Assembly: GCF_041449215.1 (NCBI RefSeq)
Contig: NZ_JBGNFV010000001.1
Coordinates: 4,357,001-4,421,000, forward strand
DNA from: Roseivirga sp. BDSF3-8
GTDB lineage: Bacteria > Bacteroidota > Bacteroidia > Cytophagales > Cyclobacteriaceae
Length of the DNA stretch: 64,000 nucleotides
Reading direction: 5' to 3'
Positions within the stretch are counted from its first letter, which is position 1. Each line of letters opens with the position of its first letter. Shown in pieces: positions 26,761 through 35,886 of the stretch. The notes under the pieces are model-generated. The model saw nothing but the letters and a program-made list of their open reading frames with translations, did no database searches and was not told the DNA's origin. The translations under genes were made by a program, and so were the position numbers.

Positions 26761-27783
26761 TTATCTGTCTCTTGATTCTTCTCTGCCATCTGCATATTTG
26801 GCAAATCTTGGCTTATCAGCATGATGTACATTTTCTGCCGAAGGCCAGGGCCAGCCCCCAAACTCGGTACGGCCATATTCGTGCATTAATTGCCTTATTT
26901 CCTCCTGGCTGTTCATCACAAATGGACCATATTGGGCTACAGGTTCGTTAATTGGCCTTCCCTGTAATAATAGAAGATAGGCTGTATGATCCTCATTTAT
27001 GAGAGTGACCTGTTCGACTGCATCCAGCTCAGCTGTATGGTTCAGAGGAATGTTTGTCTCATTAGCACGCACAGTGTTTCCTTCGTAAAGATAAATGTTG
27101 CGGTTTACTTCCCCTTGAGCTACAGGCAATGTCCACCTGGCTCCCGGTTCCATTTTTATTGTCCAGATGCACACTTCATTGCCAGGGTCTGCTGCCCATG
27201 ATGAGGGAGCAGGCGCTGGTGCTTTCATTCCTTCGATCTCTCCGGCTACTATATCTACATAAGTTGTATGACCCTCCTCATCTTTATAAGTGTAGGTAGG
27301 GATAGTATCCTGCCATAGCATGGCAAAATGGGGTTCGACCTTCTTGCTGGCTTTTGGCAGATTAAGCCATATCTGAAAAATTTCCAGTGTATTGGGCTCC
27401 TCCTGATTAAGCAGGGGAAACATTTCGCAGTGCTGTACACCCTTTCCTGCAGTCATCCATTGAACATCGCCTCTGCCGAACCGGCCGGCAGCTCCCAGTG
27501 AATCGCTGTGATCAACAAAGCCTTGCTTGCCAATGGTTACTGTCTCAAAACCACTGTGAGGGTGTGCCGGAAAGCCGGGGATGTTCTGCCCGTGATACAT
27601 GCTAAAGCCATCCTTGCCACTAAAATCACTGCCTGTAGCCCTGCCTGATAATGAAACAGACGGGCCAAGGTTTTGATTACCTTTCGGATACCGGTCCAGA
27701 TGGTGAACACAGAAAAGGAAAGGATCACGGGTAGCCCAGGGCATTTGCAAAGGGCTCACATTTTTGACAGCATTATGGGACAT
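26761..27783 (-). CDS. Pirin family protein
   Basis: 340 residues from ATG 27783. Upstream in-frame codons are open but do not look protein-like, so this start is preferred. Two cupin folds are present. The pirin metal motif is seen in the N half (FPAHPHSGFETVTI with HxH, then GDVQWMTAGKGVQHCEMF with His and Glu). The C half is a diverged cupin (IYLYEG, YLLLLQGRPINEPV). Family members can act as quercetinases or redox sensors; the role here is not shown. A 14-bp palindrome lies 18 bases upstream and may control it. Confidence 0.88.
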   Translation of the reverse strand: MSHNAVKNVSPLQMPWATRDPFLFCVHHLDRYPKGNQNLGPSVSLSGRATGSDFSGKDGFSMYHGQNIPGFPAHPHSGFETVTIGKQGFVDHSDSLGAAGRFGRGDVQWMTAGKGVQHCEMFPLLNQEEPNTLEIFQIWLNLPKASKKVEPHFAMLWQDTIPTYTYKDEEGHTTYVDIVAGEIEGMKAPAPAPSSWAADPGNEVCIWTIKMEPGARWTLPVAQGEVNRNIYLYEGNTVRANETNIPLNHTAELDAVEQVTLINEDHTAYLLLLQGRPINEPVAQYGPFVMNSQEEIRQLMHEYGRTEFGGWPWPSAENVHHADKPRFAKYADGREESRDR

Positions 27784-27800
27784 GACAAGGTGTGTTTTAG

Positions 27801-27814
27801 TGTATGTACATACA
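27801..27814. promoter_or_regulatory. 14-bp palindrome upstream of pirin gene
   Basis: TGTATGTACATACA is an exact inverted repeat, 18 bases before the pirin start. It is a plausible operator for a small dimeric repressor, but no regulator gene is adjacent and chance cannot be excluded. Confidence 0.4.
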
Positions 27815-27914
27815 TACTGCTTGCAGGTAGAAAGGTTACAATATGAACTACGTGTTTTTTCAGAAAAAATGACTTTTGGCACAAGGGGTTTCCTGTGCTT
27901 TGCGTAAGGTGCTT

Positions 27915-28592
27915 CTATACAGATTGGTAAGTATTTACCTCCACGGCGATAAGATTGATTACTTCATCATTTATATCATGCTCTTCCATTACCTCAGGAA
28001 GGGTAGGGCTACTAAGGTCATGCTTAAGCTCTTCAATGTATTCTCCTCCTTCGATAGCAGTCACCGTTTCAAGGTGTTCCCTGATGCTTTCGGGTGAAAA
28101 CTCATCGTAAGCCGCTTTGTACATAGCCAGGAAATGGTTAAGCGTATCGCCCGCATATTCATACATTTCATCAGGAAGGTTGCAAAAAGAGGTTCTCTTC
28201 ACAAATTGTGGCTTCTCGATAAGGTCAAGTATGTTATCAAGCACTTTGCGGGTAAGCTCAAATGATTGGGTGGTATAAGCTTCCTCCTCATCCAGAAAGT
28301 TAAGCTCATCCTCCAGTCCGATATGCTCAGCTACGGCATCTGTTACCATTGTATTCTGCATCAGTTCTTTTCCTTTATATTCACAAAGAAAAATAGCGTC
28401 TCTTTCTCTTACCTCATCTATCTCGTATGAGAAGAGGATGGCAACTGACTTAGTGCCGAACTCATCAATGCCTACTTCCACCTCAACCTCTATAGGGTCT
28501 TCCTCATCCCACCATGGTAGGATTTGAGGGTAAAAAGTGTACATAGCATCATCAAATGCTGTGATGCCTGCCTTTTTGAGGATATCTTCCAT
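27915..28592 (-). CDS. Acidic hypothetical protein
   Basis: 225 residues, strongly acidic (for example WWDEEDPIEVEVEVGIDEFG and LDEEEAYTTQ), without signal peptide or membrane segment. Predicted mixed alpha/beta N half and helical C half ending in EVNTYQSV. I recognise no domain. It lies between the pirin gene and the TPR gene on the same strand, 68 bases downstream of the latter, and may share its transcript. Confidence 0.7.
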   Translation of the reverse strand: MEDILKKAGITAFDDAMYTFYPQILPWWDEEDPIEVEVEVGIDEFGTKSVAILFSYEIDEVRERDAIFLCEYKGKELMQNTMVTDAVAEHIGLEDELNFLDEEEAYTTQSFELTRKVLDNILDLIEKPQFVKRTSFCNLPDEMYEYAGDTLNHFLAMYKAAYDEFSPESIREHLETVTAIEGGEYIEELKHDLSSPTLPEVMEEHDINDEVINLIAVEVNTYQSV

Positions 28593-28660
28593 CTTAAAAA
28601 AATTACGAAGCTTATATATACTTTGCGTTTCTATAATTTACATCTGTTGCCGGATAATAC

Positions 28661-29857
28661 CTAGAGGCATTTTCTGCGGAACCACCTTTCTGCCTGGTCC
28701 GGGTCGGCTCCTTTTTCTATTGCTTCTCGAAAATAGGTACAGGCCTTGTTTTTGTTTTTAAGGGCTTTGTGTGCTGCTGCAGCCAGCAAATAAGTGTCTG
28801 ATGATTCCGGCTCCGTGGCAAGGACTTTCTCAATATCTTCCAGGGCTTCGGCGGGGCGCTCAAGCATTAGCATTACAAAACCGCGATTCAGGTACAGATC
28901 AGACATGTTACCCAGTAGTTCAAAGGCTTTGTTGAAATCTTCGAGTGCCTGCTCAAACTTCTCCTGCCTGAGACGGACGATGCCCCGGTTTCGGTAGCTG
29001 TCTCCATTAGAAGGATTTATCTCTATGGCCCGCGTCCAGTCGTCTTCTGCTCTGCCTGCATTAAGGAGGCGACTGTTGGCTACTCCGCGCTGAAAGTAGG
29101 CCTCTTCCGATGCTGTGTCTATGGATACGGCATTATCATAATATTCTATAGCCTGTACATACTGTTCCCGGGTCAGATGCAGATTGCCTTTTAGGACCCA
29201 GCCTTGTACATTTTTCGGAGCAACACGAAGGGATATTTCAAGCAGGCTATCTGCCTTATCGGGGAGCTTTTGCTTTTGCCTAAGTAGGGCCAGGTTATAG
29301 TAGGCCTCCTCAGCGGCACTGTCCGTTTGAATGGCTTTAATATAAAGCTTCTCAGCCTTTTCATTTTCCTGTAGCTGAGCAAAGCTTATGGCCTGGTCTG
29401 TATAGAGGCTGGCAGAGTAAGGACTGTCGAGGGCCATGGAGCGTTCGAATGACTCCAGTGCCCGGTAAGGCTCTCCCAGGCGATTGCGCAGGCTGCCCTG
29501 GTAATGATAAAGTGTAGCAAGCCGCTCCTCAAATTGCTGTTGATTCCAGGCGCTGGCTGCAGAGGAAGTATCTTCTTCGGCCATCTGCTCAAAGCGCAGC
29601 GCGATGTCCATGGCTGTATTCAGGTAGGCCAGGCTCTTACGGTAATCCTTTTGTTGCTCGTGTATTTCCGCCAGGCGATAGGCGGCTATGTAGCGCTCAG
29701 GATCGTTTTTAAGAACGATCTCATAGAGTCGTTTTGCCTCAGCAAACTTCCCTGAGTTCATTAGCTGCTGGGCAGTTTGGAGTAGTGTTTCCGGGGGCTG
29801 AGCATAGGAGATAAGTCCTGTAGCACAGCATATAAATAGCAAGATCAGTTTACGCAT
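28661..29857 (-). CDS. Exported TPR-repeat protein
   Basis: 398 residues from ATG 29857, which gives the signal peptide MRKLILLFICCATGLISYAQ. About nine or ten TPR units follow with the usual W-LG-Y-A-F-A-P spacing (for example AIEYYDNAVSIDTASEEAYF, ALEDFNKAFELLGNMSDLYL). The end KACTYFREAIEKGADP carries the typical Bacteroidota GAD tail. It is likely a periplasmic scaffold. The SRAP-like gene stops 15 bases upstream, so they are probably cotranscribed. Confidence 0.88.
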   Translation of the reverse strand: MRKLILLFICCATGLISYAQPPETLLQTAQQLMNSGKFAEAKRLYEIVLKNDPERYIAAYRLAEIHEQQKDYRKSLAYLNTAMDIALRFEQMAEEDTSSAASAWNQQQFEERLATLYHYQGSLRNRLGEPYRALESFERSMALDSPYSASLYTDQAISFAQLQENEKAEKLYIKAIQTDSAAEEAYYNLALLRQKQKLPDKADSLLEISLRVAPKNVQGWVLKGNLHLTREQYVQAIEYYDNAVSIDTASEEAYFQRGVANSRLLNAGRAEDDWTRAIEINPSNGDSYRNRGIVRLRQEKFEQALEDFNKAFELLGNMSDLYLNRGFVMLMLERPAEALEDIEKVLATEPESSDTYLLAAAAHKALKNKNKACTYFREAIEKGADPDQAERWFRRKCL

Positions 29858-29872
29858 GTACTCCCTCAAACC

Positions 29873-30577
29873 TTAACTAAAGAGCGTTAAGTTCCCATGC
29901 TGGTCGGCAGAAGGGGCGGGTCTCAGTACCTCAGGACCGTTTACTCCCTTTTTACTAAACATGGCTGTACATGTGTAATAGTCCATTTCTGACTCTTTCG
30001 GATATGGCTGCAACATTTCCAGGTATTGTTCAGGCTCCTGGCCGTCCTTCAGCCACTGGTCTTCCATCTCGCGGGTAAGTATGGCTGGCATGGTTTCGGT
30101 GACCATACCTACGGGCTTGTTGGCGGGGGTGGTTATGAGGCGAAAGGTATGGATCATTTCGCCTGAGTCCTCATCCAGGTATTCATCCCACAGGCCGGCC
30201 ATGGCAAAGGACAGCTTATCCTGCATGTGGATACGGTAGGGGATACGTGTCTTTTTGCCAATTACCTTCCACTCAAAAAAACCGTCTGCAGGTACCAGAC
30301 AGCGACGGGACTTAAGGGCATTGCGGTTGGTGGCTTTTGTTTGCAGGGTGTCATGGCCTGCCAGGTAGAGTTTTGGCGTCAGGCGTCTGTTACGGCCGGT
30401 TTCGGGTCTTTCACCCCAGTAAAAAAAGGAGAAGCCTTTGGGGCTGTCGTTTGTCACCACCGGGGCCAGTTCGGTTGGAGCGATATTATATAAAGGCTTG
30501 TAGGCCTTTGGCATCTCTCTTTCGAACCGTTTTTCCAATACCTCTGCAGGTGATGTAATTGAAAACCTTTCCAGCAT
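29873..30577 (-). CDS. SRAP (YedK/HMCES)-fold protein lacking catalytic residues
   Basis: 234 residues from ATG 30577, the position equivalent to the family start. SRAP proteins begin Met-Cys-Gly-Arg and use Cys2 to crosslink abasic DNA; this one begins MLERFSI, with Leu at position 2. By eye the Asn-Ala-Arg motif (Asn75 of YedK) reads YLAGHDTL and the HxRMP His reads VTETMP, so both are replaced. The Glu in LVPADGFFEW (about 102) is kept, as are YNIAPTE and the fold-wide hydrophobic pattern. The protein is probably folded but unable to make the thiazolidine DNA crosslink. It sits 91 bases after the YheT-type hydrolase stop. Confidence 0.82.
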   Translation of the reverse strand: MLERFSITSPAEVLEKRFEREMPKAYKPLYNIAPTELAPVVTNDSPKGFSFFYWGERPETGRNRRLTPKLYLAGHDTLQTKATNRNALKSRRCLVPADGFFEWKVIGKKTRIPYRIHMQDKLSFAMAGLWDEYLDEDSGEMIHTFRLITTPANKPVGMVTETMPAILTREMEDQWLKDGQEPEQYLEMLQPYPKESEMDYYTCTAMFSKKGVNGPEVLRPAPSADQHGNLTLFS

Positions 30578-30668
30578 ATCTTCCCTTGCCTGATTTTTAT
30601 ATACAGTAAAATAACAAATAATATATGTAACGCCCAATGAAGGGGGTGGTGTAAAATGTAATAAATCG

Positions 30669-31658
30669 CTACTGATCGAGAAACTGTAGCGCTCTGCGTT
30701 CAGACCAATAGAGGCCTGTGTGGTGGCTATCAGCAAAGCCACAGTGGCCACCTTGTTCCGGCACCTCCAGACTTATGGTGGGGTGGTTCTTCAATTCATG
30801 TAACGGATAGCATGATGGCCCCAAAAAGGGGTCATTTGCTGCGTTAATGATGAGGGTATCTACTGTAATGTGATCCAGAAAGCTTATAGAGCTGCACTGC
30901 TCGTAATAGTCTACTGCATCGCGAAAGCCATGCAAAATGGAAGTATACAGGTTGTCAAAGGTTTTCAGGTCTTTGATATCTTTCAGTGGGGAAGCATCTA
31001 CCTCTTCCGGCATTAGGACGGCTTTTCTCCGTACTTTTTCCTTAAGGTTTCGGAGAAATCGTCTACTATATACAAAATTACCGGGTCTGGAAAGTTCTTT
31101 AAGGCAATCGTGCAGGTCCAGGGGCACAGAAAACACAATGGCTTTGCGAATGGCTGAAGCAAAGCCATCTCCCCGGCTTGCGAGGGGCAACTCGCCGAGG
31201 TACTTCAGGGTAAGGTTTCCCCCCAGACTAAAGCCGTTCAGTACCACTTCTGTATATCTTTTCTTATGGATAGCGTGCTCTAGTACTACCTGCAGGTCTT
31301 CGGTAGCTCCGCTGTGGTAGAAACGGGGCAGGCGGTTCATTTCACCACTACAACCACGGTAGTTCCAGGCCAGGGCATCGTAGCCGGCCTGGTTAAATGC
31401 CCTGACCATGCCTTTGACATATGGACGGTTGGCATCACCTTCCAGTCCGTGAGACACAATTACAAGCTTTTGCCGGCTGTTGGCTGTATATGACCAGTCC
31501 AGATCCAGGAAGTCTCCATCAGGTGTGTCAATGCGTTCCCGCTCATACTTTATTTCCTTTACACGGCGAAAAAGTGCAGGAACGATTGTCTGGACGTGTT
31601 TATTGAACAGGTAGGCTGGGGGGGTATAGGAGGGGAAGTTCTCCTGTGGGTGCTTCAT
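30669..31658 (-). CDS. YheT-type alpha/beta hydrolase
   Basis: 329 residues from ATG 31658 (an in-frame TTG lies two codons earlier). The N-terminal region LFNKHVQTIVPALFRR is typical of YheT/AB-hydrolase 4 proteins. Nucleophile elbow GFSLGGN, acid in INAANDPFLGP, catalytic His in EQGGHCGFAD. Cytoplasmic esterase or thioesterase-like enzyme of unknown physiological substrate. First gene of a probable minus-strand run with the SRAP-like and TPR genes. Confidence 0.9.
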   Translation of the reverse strand: MKHPQENFPSYTPPAYLFNKHVQTIVPALFRRVKEIKYERERIDTPDGDFLDLDWSYTANSRQKLVIVSHGLEGDANRPYVKGMVRAFNQAGYDALAWNYRGCSGEMNRLPRFYHSGATEDLQVVLEHAIHKKRYTEVVLNGFSLGGNLTLKYLGELPLASRGDGFASAIRKAIVFSVPLDLHDCLKELSRPGNFVYSRRFLRNLKEKVRRKAVLMPEEVDASPLKDIKDLKTFDNLYTSILHGFRDAVDYYEQCSSISFLDHITVDTLIINAANDPFLGPSCYPLHELKNHPTISLEVPEQGGHCGFADSHHTGLYWSERRALQFLDQ

Positions 31659-31925
31659 TGGCAAATGGTAAGTAGGGGCTATTTAATACATACTGATTGT
31701 ATATACAAAAAATATTCAGGCTCTTTCCATGGTCGGGTTGCTGATTATGATAGACAGGGGGGAGCCTGCTGCAACTAAATAGCTGTTGAAGGAGCGATGA
31801 TGGTATGACTGATTGGCGATATGCCTTGTGCTGGACAAAAGCAAATTCATTGAATATGAGGGGATTAATATTCCATTTTGATAGGTTACTTGTGGGGTAA
31901 CCATCAATTAAATATAAAAAATGCC

Positions 31926-32240
31926 ATGATGAGAATCCTTCAATGCCTCCTTCTTATAAGCCTGCTTACTATCTCTGAGGGGTGTATGAACCTGCGTGTG
32001 GTGAGCCAATACGATTCTGCTGACCTACAGCCTCATCAGGTAACGGAATGGGTATACTTCTGGGGCCTGATGCAACCTAATGATAGCCGTACGGACGAAC
32101 TGTGCGAATCTATGTGTATTGTCTCGGCTAAAACAAACTTTGGCTACCTGCTCATTGGTGCTTTGAGTCTGGGCATGGCGGTACCTATGCAGGTGGTATA
32201 TGAATGCTGCCCTTACGAGCCTCCGGCTTCGGATATCTAG
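31926..32240 (+). CDS. Bor-like small lipoprotein
   Basis: 104 residues from ATG 31926, with a second ATG directly after it. Signal peptide with a cysteine (LTISEGC) that could be lipidated. The body has the Bor/Iss-like order: W-YFWGLMQP segment, a Cys-containing middle (ELCESMCIVSAKTNFGYLLIG), then SLGMAVPMQVVYECC. Bor proteins are serum-resistance lipoproteins of phages and plasmids, and relatives in Bacteroidota are chromosomal and uncharacterised. Match is by architecture, so moderate. It ends 43 bases before the FAD oxidase start and may be cotranscribed. Confidence 0.62.
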   Translation: MMRILQCLLLISLLTISEGCMNLRVVSQYDSADLQPHQVTEWVYFWGLMQPNDSRTDELCESMCIVSAKTNFGYLLIGALSLGMAVPMQVVYECCPYEPPASDI

Positions 32241-32283
32241 TCTTTTGCCTACTATTCTGATCACCTTAATAAACGCCAACACC

Positions 32284-33921
32284 ATGAACTATCCCGCGGG
32301 AATAAGACCTCTAAAAATCAAAGAATTCAGTAATGCTCACGTGAATTTTATTCAGCCCCTTGATGAGGATCAGTCCTTTGACGTGCATCTGCAGGATGAG
32401 GCCTGGGGACAGATGAGTGGGCTGCAACAGTACAATGCCTGTACGAGTAATTTTCAATGGATCATTAAAAGGGCTTTAGAGAAACAACTATCTGTGCGTG
32501 CTATAGGTAGTGGCTGGTCTCTTAGTAAAGTGGCGATGAGCGATGACGCGATCATTCATACCAAGCGCTGCCGCCATAAGTTTAATTTATCTGAAGAGAA
32601 CTTTGCCCCTGCTTACCTTGCCCAGGGGCACCGGGCAGAGGATTACCGCTTTTTGCAGTGCGGTAATACCATAATAGACATCAGTAGGTACCTGGAGGAG
32701 GAAAGTAATCCGCCCAAATGCCTGCGCGTCTCGGGGGGTAGCAACGGGCAGACTATCGTAGGGGCATTTAGCACGAATACCCATGGGGCGGCCATCGGGT
32801 ACGGTTCGTTGCCGGATATGATAGTGGGTATGCATATTATTACCGGGCCAGACCGGCATATTTATGTGGAACGGGCGAGCCGGAAGATAACCTCTGCCGC
32901 CTTTCATGAAAAGATAGGGGCAGAGGTGGTACATGATGATGAGCTATTTAACGCGGCCCTGGTGAGCTTCGGAAGCTTTGGTATCATACATGGGGTGTTG
33001 GTAGAGGTGGAGGATAAGTTTTTGTTGGAGCAAAAGCTGCGGCGTGTGCCCTATGATGACCGGCTGGATGATGCAGTCACTAACAATAACTACGATGCCA
33101 TTAGTGATTACCTCCGCTACTCTGCGGATGATAGGGCCCATCCTTTATACCACTTTGAGCTTGCGATAAATCCTCATGATTTTGCCTTTAATGACCCTGA
33201 GAAGGGGGCTTACCTTCGGGGCATGCATAAGGTGCCTTACCGTAGTGACTATAATAGAATAGATGCTCCGGGGCAGGGGTATACTTATGGTGATGATACG
33301 CTGGGCTTTATGCAGACAGTTCTGGACAAAGCGAGTGTGGGAGGTTTCCTGAGCCGGGGGTTGATTCCCAAACTGGTCAATTCTCTGTTTGACCTGGCTT
33401 ATGACCGGCCGGATGATGCGGTGGGTACGATTGGTGAGACTTTTCGCAATACGGTGTTCAGGGGGAAGCTGTTCAGTGCTGCCCTTGGGGTGGACAGGAA
33501 AAATGTACGTCGTGTGATTGATATCTCGCTTGAGGTGAATAAACGGATCAAACTGGCGGGGGTGCTCGCCATGCGCTTCGTAAAAGGCACCAGGGCGACG
33601 CTGGGTTTCACTAAATGGGAAAATACGTGTGTAGTGGAATTAGACGGGGTGGATGCTCGGATCAACCATAATTTTGTGAAAGAACTGGGAAGGCGATTAC
33701 AGGCAGAGGGCATTATTTATACGCTTCACTGGGGCAAGATCAATCGTTTGTTAACCGGACCTCTGCTGGAGTGGATGTATGGGGAAGAAGCTCTTACTGA
33801 TTGGAAAAAACAACGGTCCCGTGTTATGACCCGGGAGGTGCAACATCTTTTCAATAATGAGTTTATGGAGCGCTGTGACCTGGATGAGTATGTGCCTTAC
33901 ACGGTACCGCACCTGGCTTGA
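32284..33921 (+). CDS. FAD-linked oxidase (alditol/gulonolactone-oxidase-like)
   Basis: 545 residues from ATG 32284; the longer frame upstream overlaps the lipoprotein gene and does not look protein-like. A PCMH-type FAD-binding domain occupies about 40-270: VRAIGSGWSLS, VSGGSNGQTIVGAFSTNTHGA and SLPDMIVGMHIITG. The latter half resembles ALO/alditol oxidase substrate domains (VVELDGVDARINHNFVKELGRRL, LHWGKIN). The TNTHGA stretch lies where some homologues have a His covalently bound to FAD. Probable oxidation of a sugar, sugar alcohol or lactone. No signal peptide. Substrate unknown. Confidence 0.85.
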   Translation: MNYPAGIRPLKIKEFSNAHVNFIQPLDEDQSFDVHLQDEAWGQMSGLQQYNACTSNFQWIIKRALEKQLSVRAIGSGWSLSKVAMSDDAIIHTKRCRHKFNLSEENFAPAYLAQGHRAEDYRFLQCGNTIIDISRYLEEESNPPKCLRVSGGSNGQTIVGAFSTNTHGAAIGYGSLPDMIVGMHIITGPDRHIYVERASRKITSAAFHEKIGAEVVHDDELFNAALVSFGSFGIIHGVLVEVEDKFLLEQKLRRVPYDDRLDDAVTNNNYDAISDYLRYSADDRAHPLYHFELAINPHDFAFNDPEKGAYLRGMHKVPYRSDYNRIDAPGQGYTYGDDTLGFMQTVLDKASVGGFLSRGLIPKLVNSLFDLAYDRPDDAVGTIGETFRNTVFRGKLFSAALGVDRKNVRRVIDISLEVNKRIKLAGVLAMRFVKGTRATLGFTKWENTCVVELDGVDARINHNFVKELGRRLQAEGIIYTLHWGKINRLLTGPLLEWMYGEEALTDWKKQRSRVMTREVQHLFNNEFMERCDLDEYVPYTVPHLA

Positions 33922-33940
33922 GGGAGGAAGGGGATTATAG

Positions 33941-34121
33941 AGTAACAGCGTAATTGATTTATTGAATGGTTGATTTGGGCACAGACTTGTATAGGCGCAG
34001 CTTGTTCCGGATGGAAGGGGCTAAAGGGTGAATTTTGAATGTGGGAATGATAGAATAATTGAGTAATAGAATAATAGAGTTGTTGGAAGTGTTTAGTTGG
34101 GGAAGGGTGATTGCTGGAGTA
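33941..34121. repeat. 181-bp direct repeat, copy 1
   Basis: Begins AGTAACAGCGTAATTGATTT and ends GATTGCTGGAGTA. It matches copy 2 at all but two positions seen by eye (GATTTA/GGTTTA and AAGGGTGA/AAGGATGA). The repeat contains AT-rich short words (ATAGAATAATTGAGTAATAG) next to a G-rich block. Confidence 0.9.
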
Positions 34122-34134
34122 GCCTGAATTATAT

Positions 34135-34315
34135 AGTAACAGCGTAATTGGTTTATTGAATGGTTGATTTGGGCACAGACTTGTATAGGCGCAGCTTGTT
34201 CCGGATGGAAGGGGCTAAAGGATGAATTTTGAATGTGGGAATGATAGAATAATTGAGTAATAGAATAATAGAGTTGTTGGAAGTGTTTAGTTGGGGAAGG
34301 GTGATTGCTGGAGTA
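34135..34315. repeat. 181-bp direct repeat, copy 2
   Basis: Second copy with a period of 194 bases; 13 unique bases separate the copies. Near-identity implies a recent duplication or an active repeat family. No transposase gene and no terminal inverted repeats are seen. Confidence 0.9.
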
Positions 34316-35182
34316 ATTGAATAACGGAATGATTGATTAAGAGAAATATTGAATATATCGCCAACCAGAGTGGTGTGGATAAGTATCAACGCTTCAGGCT
34401 GGCTATTGCAATCCCCGAGTATAAGGGTAGGAGCGGGTAGCTCAATTCACTACTGTTAATACACTCTGATTTTACATCTACCCGCTTGGCTTTCCTCTTA
34501 GCTACCTGCCTGACTAAATCAGTAAATAGTCCTAATATAAGGCTTATAATTTCTCCACAGTCTGACTATAGGATGACTATGGGATCACTATAGGATTGGT
34601 ATAGGGTACTTACAGGGTCACATATTGGATGAATACAATTTGATACAAAGGAAAGATACGTAACCTGTTGGATGCCTTGCCTCAAATCTTACCCATTACT
34701 ACCGCGAGTAGTCATATCGCACTTTTGATTCTATTGGCTAAGGGACAGGAGACTACCCTAATCCTTCCATATTGACATTGGCTTGGGCCAGGCTGGTCAG
34801 GGGCGTTCTCTTATTAGATAAATGTCTGAATCTTTTCATTACCTGTGGTTGATTAAATGGTGCCGTAAACCGGCTTGAGGCGCTCATGGTAGACTTTGGA
34901 AAAATAGTGGCTTGCCCTAATTGACCTGGGGTACTCAGATTAGAAAGCAAAAAATAATATACGACACCTAAACGGGTAACCTTCCCTTGCGGATGCGGTT
35001 GGTAAAAAAATACGCCGCTTCATAAAACATCCCTCGTGATTGTTCGTAATAGGGGTAATGTACTATTATTTGGCTGGATAGAGTGGGTGTCACTCATGTT
35101 ATCTTCAAATAATACTTTTTATGAACGGAAATTTATTTTGCTAATTTTAAGAAATTTTTTTCCTGAATCTTATCACTTGAAT

Positions 35183-35833
35183 ATGAGCCTTATACACCTT
35201 TTTAAAAGCCGCCTTAGCTTTGGCCGGCTGGTAATGTTCACCTTCCTTTTTGCCTCCCTGATGGCGGGTGCAGGCTGTAAGAGCCAGAAGAAAGCGGCTG
35301 CCGAAGCAGCGGCAAAGGAGCGCGCTATGCTGGAGGAACGTAAAGCTGAAGCCCGCTCTATGTTACTGGACATAATGGAGGATGATAATCTGAGCCTTGA
35401 AGAAAAGGAACGGCTTTTGCAGGAGGTTAAAGACATGAATCTTAATGATCCTGAAATAGACCGGATGATAGCGCGTGCAGAAGAGCACCTGGCTACTGAG
35501 CGCAGACTGGCAGAGCGTGACCGGGAAGGTTCTGGCAACAGCATGACTCGTGAAGCACAGCTTGAGCAGCAGTTCGGAGCCATTGCTAATGCTTCCAGTA
35601 CCGCAGCAGCGAACCAGAGCATACAGCAAACGCTGAGCATGTTCTCCGGGCCGGATGCGCTGGTACTTATCATTATTTATAAAGATGCGGACAATACGGA
35701 CTACGACGAACCTACGAATATTACGAAATACCTGAACTACCTGAAGGATCAGCAGCAGACACCCCATAGCGTGGACAAGATCGTGCTGGATGATAACGGC
35801 AAGATTAAAGAGCTTGAATTGATCAAGGACTGA
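35183..35833 (+). CDS. Lipoprotein with charged coiled-coil region, first gene of LRR operon
   Basis: 216 residues from ATG 35183, chosen for the signal peptide with lipobox (SLMAGAGC). A long charged helical stretch follows (about 30-140, alanine- and glutamate-rich, e.g. AEAAAKERAMLEERKAEARS), with LSLEEKERLLQEVKDM. A compact beta C part then comes (GPDALVLIIIYKDADNTDYD, KIVLDDNGKIKELELIKD). No known domain recognised. It is followed after 53 bases by three genes with overlapping ends, suggesting a single operon of exported proteins. Confidence 0.8.
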   Translation: MSLIHLFKSRLSFGRLVMFTFLFASLMAGAGCKSQKKAAAEAAAKERAMLEERKAEARSMLLDIMEDDNLSLEEKERLLQEVKDMNLNDPEIDRMIARAEEHLATERRLAERDREGSGNSMTREAQLEQQFGAIANASSTAAANQSIQQTLSMFSGPDALVLIIIYKDADNTDYDEPTNITKYLNYLKDQQQTPHSVDKIVLDDNGKIKELELIKD

Positions 35834-35886
35834 TTTGTCCAAGCTTTTGTCAATAATTATGATCCTTTTTTTTGAATAAATACGAT

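Larger units (their letters stand above)
33922..35182. other. Long gene-free region with direct repeats
   Basis: 1261 bases without a convincing gene. 33941-34315 holds two copies of a 181-base repeat. A 35-codon frame at 34333-34440 (reading IEYIANQSGVDKYQRF) looks protein-like in composition and may be a gene scrap, unrecognised. 34565-34610 has repeated CTATAGGAT-like words. The frame on the minus strand at 34753-34950 has no recognisable product. The last 150 bases are AT-rich and should carry the promoter of the lipoprotein operon that follows. Confidence 0.6.

Noticed and set aside
34753-34950. 65-codon minus-strand frame in the gene-free region
   Set aside because: No start signal, family motif or neighbour support. 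Composition resembles chance translation of the surrounding intergenic DNA.
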